This document shows positions 33,633 through 41,426 of a stretch of 64,000 nt of DNA, in pieces. Both the position numbers and the translations under genes were made by a program. The stretch covers positions 868,001 through 932,000 of the forward strand of contig NZ_CP034447.1 in the NCBI RefSeq assembly GCF_003952485.1, in the 5' to 3' direction. The notes beneath the pieces are model-generated. The model was not told where the DNA came from and did no database searches. It saw only the letters and a list, made by a program, of their open reading frames with translations. Within the stretch, counting starts at the first letter, position 1, and each line of letters opens with the position of its first letter. This DNA comes from Mesorhizobium sp. M1E.F.Ca.ET.045.02.1.1. GTDB lineage: Bacteria; Pseudomonadota; Alphaproteobacteria; Rhizobiales; Rhizobiaceae.

Positions 33633-34973
33633 TTACTGAAGCTTCGTCGGGTCGCCCGCCGACAGCCGCCCGGCATCGCGATGAAGCAGCATGACCTGCT
33701 CGGCGTCCGATCTTCGGTCGTAAATCGGCTCCAGCGTACCGTCTTCATCGACTGCGAGAGCACCCGACAAATCGGGTGAAAGCACCGTCAGCTTCTGCTT
33801 GATGCCAACCAGTTCTTCCTTGCCGAGCGTCAACCAGCCGTTGGCGCCGCAATAGCTGGCGAAGTGTTCGCTGGCGAGAACGCTGTGGGGATATTTCTTG
33901 GTCAGGGTCTGGAGGCGCTGAACCTCGTTTACAGCCGCGCCGAAGACAGAAAATGTAAGCCGGTCGGTAAGCCCAACATTGCCGAACATCACATTGCCGA
34001 CATGCAGACCGATACCAAATTTAATGTCGGACAACGCCTTTTCCTTTCTGCGCAGATTGAGATCCATCATCCGCGCGGTGGCCTTATGGGCTGCCGCGAG
34101 GGCAGCCTGGCAGGCGATCTCGGACTGTGAGCGGTGCCTTTCGCAAGGGTAGACGGCAATGAAGCCATCCCCGATGAAACTCATGATCTGCCCGCCGTTG
34201 CGATTGAAAGGTGCAGCAACGGCGTCGAAAAACTGGTTCAGCGTATCGATATAGATTTCGCGACCGGAGGTTTCGGCAAGCTTTGACGACCCACGCATAT
34301 CGGCCATAACCAACGCGGCCCGGATTGTATCGCCCTCGCCGCGCTTGATCTGGCCGTCCAGCACGCGCCTGCCGGCGTCGCCGCCGAGATAGGTGGTCAT
34401 CATGTTGTCGGCGAGCTTGGTGAGCACCGCCATCTTGGTGGCGATAGCGAGATGGCTCTGGATGCGCAGCAGCGCCGAAATCATACTTTCGCTGAAGCCT
34501 GCGGCGCTGTCGGTGGACCAAGACCCCATCATGCCCTGACTGGTGTTGCCGCTGAAGGGATGGACGAAAGCCATGTAATCGGTGACGCCCATAAGCCGGA
34601 GGTCATCGAAAACAGGAAACTCCGGCAGCACCGACGGGTCGAGCCGACGTCGCAGATGGTCGAGCTTATTGCTGAGCAGATGGTAGTATGGGCTGGTCAG
34701 GAATCTGTCAGACGGCGCGCCGGCCTGCTTGCGGAAGCTTTCTACTTCGATGCCTTGGCCGCGAACCCAGGTGAAGCCAAGCGCGTCATAAAGCGGATGA
34801 AGCATCGAGAAGCTCAAATGCACCCGCTTCAGCGGCAGGCCGGCAGCAGCCAGCCGTTCGCAAAAGCCATTTACCAATGTTTCCAGGTCGTTGCCCGCCA
34901 GTGCCGAGTGGGTCAGCCAATCGGCAACCTTATCCATGAGAATGGTGGAAATTTCTGCTTGCGATGTGCTCAT
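33633..34973 (-). CDS. Class III nucleotidyl cyclase with an unassigned N-terminal sensor region
   Basis: About 446 residues from ATG 34973 (GAG nine bases upstream); the frame stays open to 35,057 but the first 28 residues are unlikely. The C-terminal cyclase domain (about residues 215-430) has both metal ligands, D225 (VMADMRGSS) and D269 (FIGDGFIAVY), and an N349/R353 pair in GAAVNEVQRL. The N-terminal 200 residues contain no membrane helix or recognised sensor; LSFSMLHPLYDALGFTWVRG is characteristic of this cyclase subgroup. The gene stands between the peptide ABC operon and the nucleotide-sugar dehydrogenase, all on the minus strand. Confidence 0.9.
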   Translation of the reverse strand: MSTSQAEISTILMDKVADWLTHSALAGNDLETLVNGFCERLAAAGLPLKRVHLSFSMLHPLYDALGFTWVRGQGIEVESFRKQAGAPSDRFLTSPYYHLLSNKLDHLRRRLDPSVLPEFPVFDDLRLMGVTDYMAFVHPFSGNTSQGMMGSWSTDSAAGFSESMISALLRIQSHLAIATKMAVLTKLADNMMTTYLGGDAGRRVLDGQIKRGEGDTIRAALVMADMRGSSKLAETSGREIYIDTLNQFFDAVAAPFNRNGGQIMSFIGDGFIAVYPCERHRSQSEIACQAALAAAHKATARMMDLNLRRKEKALSDIKFGIGLHVGNVMFGNVGLTDRLTFSVFGAAVNEVQRLQTLTKKYPHSVLASEHFASYCGANGWLTLGKEELVGIKQKLTVLSPDLSGALAVDEDGTLEPIYDRRSDAEQVMLLHRDAGRLSAGDPTKLQ

Positions 34974-35238
34974 GCTATCTCGAAACCCGTCGAAGACGGA
35001 GCCATTATCCTCTGATCTGTCATAACACAGTCCGCCAACGACCCAGCGATAAGACACCCGAAGTCAACGAGGCCGGCTTCGGCGGCAAAAGCGGCGAAGA
35101 ATTTCCCGGATGACTATCCTTGCTGCCAAGGAGAAGGCGTAAATGCATCTGTGTTTTATGGCGTTATGTGGCGAGGCAGCCGGCGTAGTGCAACCACGAT
35201 CCTGACACTGGGCAAAAAATTCGCCGGCTCAGACGCCG

Positions 35239-36582
35239 TCAGGCCTTCACCACCGTCTCTCGGACCAGCCCGAGGCGGCCAAAAACATTGCGTGTGTCGA
35301 CGATCAGAAGGGCGTGATCAGCGATCGTCTGATAGTCGATCGCGTCGTGGTCGGTTGCAACGACGACAGCATCGAAATCCTTCAAGGCCGCCTCGCTCAA
35401 TTCGACTGACCGACGCCCCTTGATCGCCATATGCTCCCGTGTGTTCGGAATTTCTCTAACGTGCGGATCGTGGAATTCCGCCTTGCCGCCCCACTCCTCA
35501 ATGAGTTCAATGAGTCGCAATGAAGGGCTTTCGCGGATGTCGGGCACATTCTTCTTATAGGCGAGCCCAATGATGAGAATGCGCGAGCGGCTGAGCGCCT
35601 TGCCGCAGCGCCGATCCAGCGCCTTCGCCAGCTCATCGACCACATGACGCGGCATGGCCGTGTTGATCTCTGCCGCCAGCTCGATGAAGCGGGTCGGCAG
35701 TTCGTATTCGCGCGCCTTCCACGTCAGGTAGAATGGATCGATCGGAACGCAGTGCCCGCCAAGTCCGGGACCAGGATAGAAAGGCATGTAGCCGAAGGGC
35801 TTGCTCTTTGCCGCCTCGATCACCTCCCAGATGTCGATGCCCATTGCGCCGAGCACGACCTTCAACTCGTTGACCAGGGCTATGTTGACCGAGCGGAAAA
35901 TGTTTTCCGTCAGCTTGACCGCCTCGGCTGTCGCCGTGGTGGAAACCGGGACGACGGTCTTGACCACGCGCTGGTAGAAGGCCTGCACGAGCGCCGCCGC
36001 TTCAATGCCGTCACCCGCCACGACCTTGGGGATCGTCGCGACCTCAAAGCTGCGGTTGCCGGGATCCTCGCGTTCGGGCGAGAAGCCGAGGAAGAAGTCT
36101 ATCTTCGACCGCAGGCCGGTTTGTTCCAGTATGGGCTTGATCACGTCGTCGGTGGTGCCGGGATAAGTGGTCGATTCCAGCACGATCAGCTGGCCGAGGC
36201 GCAGATGCTTGGCGATGGTGCCAGCCGTGTTCTTGACAAAGGACAGATCCGGCTCGCGGTTTTTCGTCAGCGGTGTCGGAACGCAGATGATGATGACATC
36301 GCAGTCGGCCAGTTCGGCAAAATCCGCGGTGGCGCGGAACCGTCCGCTCGCCACCTGGCCGGCAAGGGCCGTCGACGTCACCGCCTCGATGTAGGAGTGG
36401 CCATTGTTCAGGCTCTCGACCTTCTGGGCTTCGATGTCGAAGCCGGAAACCGGGAAGCCGGCGCGTGCGATCGCAACCGCCAGCGGCAACCCGACATAGC
36501 CCAGTCCGATCACGCCGACTTGCGCAGCGCGCGTCGAAATCCGGTTCAGTAGACTGTCATATGTCGATCGCGAGGCGTCCAA
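35239..36582 (-). CDS. Nucleotide-sugar dehydrogenase (UDP-GlcNAc/UDP-ManNAc 6-dehydrogenase type)
   Basis: An NAD-dependent enzyme that oxidises C6 of a UDP-sugar to the uronic acid. The Rossmann motif is VGVIGLGYVGLPLA, the catalytic Cys is in GLGGHCVPIDP, and AEAVKLTENIFRSVNIAL is family-typical. ESTTYPGTTDD favours the WecC/WbpA (N-acetylhexosamine) group over UDP-glucose dehydrogenase. I choose the TTG at 36582 (LDASRSTYDSLLN), preceded by GGAAAG six bases upstream, which gives the usual length of about 447 residues; the frame is open to 36,681. It probably supplies an aminouronic acid precursor to the glycosyltransferases downstream. Confidence 0.9.
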   Translation of the reverse strand: MDASRSTYDSLLNRISTRAAQVGVIGLGYVGLPLAVAIARAGFPVSGFDIEAQKVESLNNGHSYIEAVTSTALAGQVASGRFRATADFAELADCDVIIICVPTPLTKNREPDLSFVKNTAGTIAKHLRLGQLIVLESTTYPGTTDDVIKPILEQTGLRSKIDFFLGFSPEREDPGNRSFEVATIPKVVAGDGIEAAALVQAFYQRVVKTVVPVSTTATAEAVKLTENIFRSVNIALVNELKVVLGAMGIDIWEVIEAAKSKPFGYMPFYPGPGLGGHCVPIDPFYLTWKAREYELPTRFIELAAEINTAMPRHVVDELAKALDRRCGKALSRSRILIIGLAYKKNVPDIRESPSLRLIELIEEWGGKAEFHDPHVREIPNTREHMAIKGRRSVELSEAALKDFDAVVVATDHDAIDYQTIADHALLIVDTRNVFGRLGLVRETVVKA

Positions 36583-36688
36583 AATCTGCTTTCCGCCAAT
36601 TCGGACAGGCTGTCCGCTTCCATGACGAGGCCACCCGTCCCAAGTACGCCGAGGCATATTGTGGAAAAGCGATTTCCGCAAGCCGTCG

Positions 36689-37855
36689 TCAGACCGGCAC
36701 CTTCGCCTTCAGGCTCGCGGCAGCCATCGCATAGCCGCCGGCCGCACCATCGATGAAATGAAGGTGATCGCGCTGCAGCGGCGAGGCGACGAGGCATGTC
36801 ATCAAGGCCGATTTCTGGCGGTGCAGGCCATAGTTGCAGATGCCCGCCTCTTCCGCCTGTCTCAGCCGGTTCTCGATCCGTCGCAAGACGTCCTCGTCAA
36901 CGTCGATGGTCATCTTCAAGCCATCGTCGAACTTCCGGAAATCCGAATTGCTGGCCACGTCGCGTTTGTAGATCTTCGGATCGAACCTACCGATGGTCCA
37001 GCCAAACCTATCGGTGACAGCCGTGAGCGTCATCAGGAACACAACCCACAGCTTCGCCAGCCACCGCCGTCCCGCCGGCGCCGTGGCCCGCGCCTCGATA
37101 TCGAGGCCGGCGGGCAGTAGACTATAGTTCGGCCCGTCCGCCGGCACCGGGTGGCCATCGCGTTCCTGCCTGCCGGCAAGGGCGATGATGTCGGAAGCCA
37201 GAAACTGAAAACCGCGCGAATCGCGCGATGCCCCCGGCACGGCTATGATCGAGACGATTTCGCCATGCCGGGCTTCGATCGGGTTCCAGCGGCAGGAGAG
37301 GCCGGTCAGATCCGGACGTGCGCCGGCCGGCGCCGGATCGATGCGATAGCGCCCTGCCTTCATCTCGGCTTCCGCCCAACTGCCGCCGCCGCCGGCGAAC
37401 ATGGCATAGAGAACTGCTTCGGAGGCCTGGAACCTCACCACGCGAACATCGAGGCCTTGCGCTCTTATGTCCTCTATCGGGACGATTGCGGCGCGCAAGA
37501 TCAGGTCCAGTTCTTCCGCCACCCATCTCTGGACAGCGGCAAGCGCGTTGCGGGTTATCTCCAGCGCGGAGCCGGGAAACGCCACGAGCGCGCCGTCGCC
37601 GCCGAAGACAAAAGGAAGATCTTGCCGACCCAGCGCATTGAGTACAGCCGAAATAACGCTGGCGCCGGCCATATTGACGGTTTTATAGCGTCCGGCCTCG
37701 ATCGCCTTGGTCGAGCCGACAATGTCTGCGGTCGCCAGCGCCCAGCCATCGGGGAGAGGCCGATAGTTGTCGATGTCGGCAACGCTTTCGAACTTTGCCA
37801 ACACCGGCAGAGAAGCAACGAACGGGTCGGACGCGACAGCTGTTTCCATGGACAT
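36689..37855 (-). CDS. DUF3095 protein, cyclase-like
   Basis: About 388 residues of the DUF3095 family, whose N-terminal half resembles the class III cyclase fold. Both metal-binding positions can be read, Asp in ATADIVGSTKAI and Asp in FGGDGALVAFP. I find no clear transition-state Asn-Arg pair in the second half, so nucleotide cyclisation is unproven. A hydrophobic segment (LWVVFLMTLTAVT) lies near residue 270. Several in-frame Met codons exist (37,867, 37,855, 37,849); 37,855 is a compromise. It is divergent from the GT4-deacetylase pair, 87 bases away, suggesting a shared control region. Confidence 0.8.
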   Translation of the reverse strand: MSMETAVASDPFVASLPVLAKFESVADIDNYRPLPDGWALATADIVGSTKAIEAGRYKTVNMAGASVISAVLNALGRQDLPFVFGGDGALVAFPGSALEITRNALAAVQRWVAEELDLILRAAIVPIEDIRAQGLDVRVVRFQASEAVLYAMFAGGGGSWAEAEMKAGRYRIDPAPAGARPDLTGLSCRWNPIEARHGEIVSIIAVPGASRDSRGFQFLASDIIALAGRQERDGHPVPADGPNYSLLPAGLDIEARATAPAGRRWLAKLWVVFLMTLTAVTDRFGWTIGRFDPKIYKRDVASNSDFRKFDDGLKMTIDVDEDVLRRIENRLRQAEEAGICNYGLHRQKSALMTCLVASPLQRDHLHFIDGAAGGYAMAAASLKAKVPV

Positions 37856-37942
37856 CAGATAGCACATTCCACTGCTTGAAGAGTGAAGTCGATCATGCTT
37901 CGAAATTGACTTGCGCCGGCATTCCGATGATAGGGTCCGGCG

Positions 37943-39031
37943 ATGCGAATTGCCTTTTACGCGCCGCTGAAGTCACCCAATGATCCCGTTGCCTCCGGCG
38001 ACCGCCAGATGGCGCGGACGCTGGTCAAGGCGTTGGAGCATGGAGGGCATAGCGTCGAACTTGCATCCGAATTGCGCTTTTATCTACGCGAACCGGAGCC
38101 GAGAAGTTTCGATGCGCTCAAAATCGCGGCCCGAGAGGAAACCGCGCGGCTGACAAGGCTTTGGGATCGTGACGGCAAGCCCGATCTCTGGTTTACCTAC
38201 CATCCCTATTACAAGGCACCCGACCTGATCGGACCCGAGCTGGGGTCGACCTTTGCTGTCCCCTATGCAACAGCGGAAGCCTCCTATTCGAGGCGGCGCA
38301 ACGCCGGTCTATGGGCCGATACGCAAGCGTTGGTGGCGCGAGCCGTCGGACAGGCAGCGCTAAACATCTGCTTCACACAGAGAGATCGTCAGGGACTTGC
38401 AGACGCGATTCCCGGCGCCGCTTTCGGTATGCTTTCGCCATTCATTGACACGGCGGCATACCGGGAAATGCCGGCACGGGGTTGTCCGACCCGTCTCGTT
38501 ACCGTCGCCATGATGCGCCCGGGCGACAAAGTCGAAAGCTATCGCATGCTGGCGCAAGCGCTCGGTCCGATCGGCCACCTGCCCTGGACCATGTCGGTTG
38601 TCGGCGACGGGCCTGCCCGTGACGAGGTCAAAGCGCAATTCGCCGGCTTGCCCGCCGATCGTATCCAATGGCTCGGCTCGATTGAGCCTGCCGCCGTGCC
38701 GGATGTCCTCTACGGTGGCGGGATTTACGTCTGGCCGGGTTGCGGCGAGGCCTATGGCGTTGCCTATCTTGAAGCACAGGCGGCCGGCCTTCCGGTGGTG
38801 GCTCAAAACATCGCCGGCGTTCCGGAGGTCGTGCGGGATGGCCAGACCGGGATTCTCACCCCGCCGGGCAATGTGGCGGCGTTCACCTCCGCCATTGAAA
38901 GGCTTCTGGTCCGTGACGCCGAAAGAACCATCATGGCTGCGGAAGCCAGACGCTTCGTCCTCGAGGAACGTTCCCTCGATGCTGCGGCGGCGCGTCTGGC
39001 CGCACTCCTGGCGAAGATCCCGGTGTCATGA
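37943..39031 (+). CDS. Family 4 glycosyltransferase (GT-B)
   Basis: A 362-residue GT-B fold enzyme starting MRIAFYAPLKSP. The C-terminal donor-binding region has the E-x7-E-like motif in GCGEAYGVAYLEAQAAGLPVVA and the sugar-nucleotide block GVPEVVRDGQTGIL. The start has AGGG eight bases upstream. It is translationally coupled to the deacetylase gene (ATGA overlap). It probably transfers a sugar to a polysaccharide or lipid-linked intermediate at the cytoplasmic face of the inner membrane. Confidence 0.9.
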   Translation: MRIAFYAPLKSPNDPVASGDRQMARTLVKALEHGGHSVELASELRFYLREPEPRSFDALKIAAREETARLTRLWDRDGKPDLWFTYHPYYKAPDLIGPELGSTFAVPYATAEASYSRRRNAGLWADTQALVARAVGQAALNICFTQRDRQGLADAIPGAAFGMLSPFIDTAAYREMPARGCPTRLVTVAMMRPGDKVESYRMLAQALGPIGHLPWTMSVVGDGPARDEVKAQFAGLPADRIQWLGSIEPAAVPDVLYGGGIYVWPGCGEAYGVAYLEAQAAGLPVVAQNIAGVPEVVRDGQTGILTPPGNVAAFTSAIERLLVRDAERTIMAAEARRFVLEERSLDAAAARLAALLAKIPVS

Positions 39032-39804
39032 CGTCCGATCAGATTTGGCAACCCTTGGTGGAAGAACTGGCGTGCCTGCAACGGACGGACCGCAAGACAG
39101 AGTTCTGGCTGCGCGACGATGACGCCGTGGATCCGACGCCTGCGCTTGATCGGCTGCTCGACCTCACCGGTCAATTCGCGGTTCCGGTCACTCTCGCCGT
39201 CATTCCGGCCCTAACCGACGAGAAGCTTGTCGTCCGGCTTGACGAAGCGTCGCATGCCACGGTCGCAATCCATGGCTGGGCGCACCGAAATCATGCGCCA
39301 GAGGACCAGAAAAAGCAGGAACTCGGCGCACATCGGCCACGCGAGGCGGTGCTCGATGATCTGGCTCGCGGGCTGTCGCACGTAACGGGCCTGCACGGCG
39401 CACGTGCCGTTCCGATGCTGGTGCCACCCTGGAACAGGATCGACGCCGGCTTGGTATCCGACCTTGGGTCGGTAGGATTTGCGGCATTGTCGGTCTTCGG
39501 ACCGCCGAAACCGGCTTCACTGGCGGTCATCAACAGCAATGTCGACATCATGGATTGGCATGGCACGCGCGGTTGCCGCGATCATGGCCTGTTGGTTCAG
39601 GCTATCATCGCGCAATTGCGGCATGCGGCCGGCGGCGGCGAACCGGTCGGCCTGCTCACCCACCATTTGGTCCATGATGAATCGGCCTGGCTTTTCCTCG
39701 AACAGCTGTTCTCAGTCACCGCACGGACTGAAGCCTGCGCATGGCTTCCGATCAAAACATTGATCGGGCGCAGCGCCGGTAGAGCAATTCCAGGAAAAGT
39801 GTGA
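39028..39804 (+). CDS. Polysaccharide deacetylase-like protein
   Basis: A 258-residue protein of the NodB-homology type, with the metal-binding acidic stretch FWLRDDDAVDPTP near the N-terminus, the His region VAIHGWAHRNH and LVPPWNRID. It has no signal peptide, so it probably acts on a nucleotide- or lipid-linked sugar inside the cell. It is coupled to the preceding glycosyltransferase by ATGA. Its last seven codons and stop (RAIPGKV) lie inside a palindromic intergenic element, so the C-terminus has been rewritten by the repeat. Confidence 0.82.
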   Translation: MTSDQIWQPLVEELACLQRTDRKTEFWLRDDDAVDPTPALDRLLDLTGQFAVPVTLAVIPALTDEKLVVRLDEASHATVAIHGWAHRNHAPEDQKKQELGAHRPREAVLDDLARGLSHVTGLHGARAVPMLVPPWNRIDAGLVSDLGSVGFAALSVFGPPKPASLAVINSNVDIMDWHGTRGCRDHGLLVQAIIAQLRHAAGGGEPVGLLTHHLVHDESAWLFLEQLFSVTARTEACAWLPIKTLIGRSAGRAIPGKV

Positions 39805-39830
39805 GCGGTTTTCCGTCCGGAATTGCGTCA
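39781..39830. repeat. Palindromic repeat element overlapping a gene end
   Basis: Nested inverted repeats: outer arms GCAATTCC (39,784-39,791) and GGAATTGC (39,819-39,826), inner arms GGAAAA (39,793-39,798) and TTTTCC (39,809-39,814). I recall similar palindromes in intergenic DNA of Mesorhizobium and related genera, but the copy number cannot be tested here. It provides the stop codon of the deacetylase gene and may act as a hairpin at the end of that transcript. Confidence 0.6.
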
Positions 39831-39855
39831 AAACAAGAAGATAGAGGAAAATAGC

Positions 39856-40710
39856 TCAGCGCGCTTTGCGCGATGAGGCCGGAAATTCGAGCGTCTGGCC
39901 ATCCCGCGCGGCAAAAGCGCCGGCAAACCTCACCTTGGCCAATTTCTCGATCTCGTCCAGTTCATTGTCGGTGCGTGCCGGATCGTGGTGGAACAGCGCA
40001 AGCTCCCGCGCACCGGCCGCCTCGCAGAGCTTGACGCCCTGTTGCCACGTCGAGTGCCCGTTTCCACGGCGGTGTTCCATTTCCTCCTCGGTGTAGGTGC
40101 AATCGTAAATGACGAGGTCGGCATCTTCGATCAGGCCGAGCACCGCCTGATCGAGCTTGCCCGGCTCATGCTCGGTGTCTGTGATCACCGCCACGACGCG
40201 GCCGCCCCATTCGACCCGGTAGCCTATGCAGCCGCCCGGATGGTTGAGACTGCCCGTTCGGACCACCACCCCTTCGCGCGGCCGAAGCACGTCTCCGGAT
40301 ACAAAATCGCGGCAGTCGATAGTTGCCTTGCAGATATCGAGCCTCACCGGAAACCACGGCGGCCGCATGAATTCATCGACCATCTGCCGGGTCGTCGTGC
40401 GTCCTGCTAGGTGGCCGGACCAGAGCCTGACCTTGACGCTCCGGTCATAGATCGGCTTGAAAGCCGGCAGCCCAATGATGTGATCGTAATGGCAATGGGT
40501 GAAAAACAGGTCGAAATCGGTCACGCCCGAGGCCTGAAGCGCCCTGCCGGCAGGCCGCAGGCCAGAGCCCGCGTCGAACAGAAGCGTATGCCTGCCGCAT
40601 CGCATCTCGATGCAGATCGTGTTGCCGCCATAGCGGGAGAATTCTGGCCCCGATACCGAAATGCTGCCGCGGACGCCCCAAAACCTGACCAGGAAAACGT
40701 CGTCGTCCAT
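39856..40710 (-). CDS. Metallo-beta-lactamase-fold hydrolase
   Basis: A 284-residue dinuclear metal hydrolase. The metal motif HxHxDH is present (FFTHCHYDHIIGLP), with later ligands in LNHPGGCIGY, VITDTEH and FHHDP. The overall pattern, beginning VRFWGVRGSISVSG, is that of the PhnP/phosphodiesterase-like branch rather than true beta-lactamases. A phosphodiester substrate is likely. Given the neighbouring cNMP-binding gene 75 bases upstream on the same strand, a cyclic nucleotide is an attractive but untested candidate. Confidence 0.85.
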   Translation of the reverse strand: MDDDVFLVRFWGVRGSISVSGPEFSRYGGNTICIEMRCGRHTLLFDAGSGLRPAGRALQASGVTDFDLFFTHCHYDHIIGLPAFKPIYDRSVKVRLWSGHLAGRTTTRQMVDEFMRPPWFPVRLDICKATIDCRDFVSGDVLRPREGVVVRTGSLNHPGGCIGYRVEWGGRVVAVITDTEHEPGKLDQAVLGLIEDADLVIYDCTYTEEEMEHRRGNGHSTWQQGVKLCEAAGARELALFHHDPARTDNELDEIEKLAKVRFAGAFAARDGQTLEFPASSRKAR

Positions 40711-40785
40711 GCTAGCCCTTCACAGTCCAGTCGCCCATGGTAGCCGGTGTCGTCACGACGGCAAGGATCAAGCGCGCGTCACTCG

Positions 40786-41235
40786 TTACTTGGCGCTCCG
40801 TGCGTCGATTAGATCCGCGGTCGTATGGCTCAGTCGATCGGCGAGGACCCGCACCATCTCGATGGTCATGTCAGGGAACTCCCTCATAAGCCTCAGGAAA
40901 TGATCCTTGCGGATTCTCAAGGCTTCCAGCGGACTTGCGGCTTTGACGGTGGCAGTGCGATTGCTGTTGCACAATATGGCGATCTCGCCAACGATCGAAT
41001 TTGGCACCAGTTCGGCAACTTTTATCGGTCCGCTGTCGGAATCGACCAAAATATCCGCCTTACCTGAAAGGATGACATAGGCGGCGTCTCCCTCATCGCC
41101 CTGCCGGAAAAGAATCTGGCCGGCGCTGTAGCTTACGCGATCGGATGTGAACGCAAGCAGCTTGAGCTTTGCCGGCTCTATGCCGGAGAACAAGGGAACG
41201 CGTTGCAGCATTCCAACCTCATCCTTGAGCAGCAT
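40786..41235 (-). CDS. Stand-alone cyclic-nucleotide-binding domain protein
   Basis: About 149 residues consisting of one CRP-type cNMP-binding domain. The phosphate-binding cassette is intact: VGEIAILCNSNRTATV contains the Glu that contacts the ribose and the Arg that contacts the cyclic phosphate. There is no DNA-binding helix-turn-helix after it, so it is a regulator acting through protein contacts or a nucleotide sink. ATG 41235 has a GGAAGG nine bases upstream and is preferred to ATG 41256, which has none. It lies between the hydrolase gene and the aberrant ABC gene, all on the minus strand. Confidence 0.88.
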   Translation of the reverse strand: MLLKDEVGMLQRVPLFSGIEPAKLKLLAFTSDRVSYSAGQILFRQGDEGDAAYVILSGKADILVDSDSGPIKVAELVPNSIVGEIAILCNSNRTATVKAASPLEALRIRKDHFLRLMREFPDMTIEMVRVLADRLSHTTADLIDARSAK

Positions 41236-41426
41236 TGTCGCAAACCTTCCCAACATTCACGTCTGCGAGACTAGAACAACCGACGCCCAGATGGAATCAA
41301 TTCTGCTTGCGGATAGCGGGACGAACCACGCGAAACGTGGCGAGCCCGATCAGCCGAAAACCATAATCCCTTGACCTTGCGGTAAGTTCCCACCGGCAGA
41401 ATGATCCTCTCTGAATGTCCAATGCT

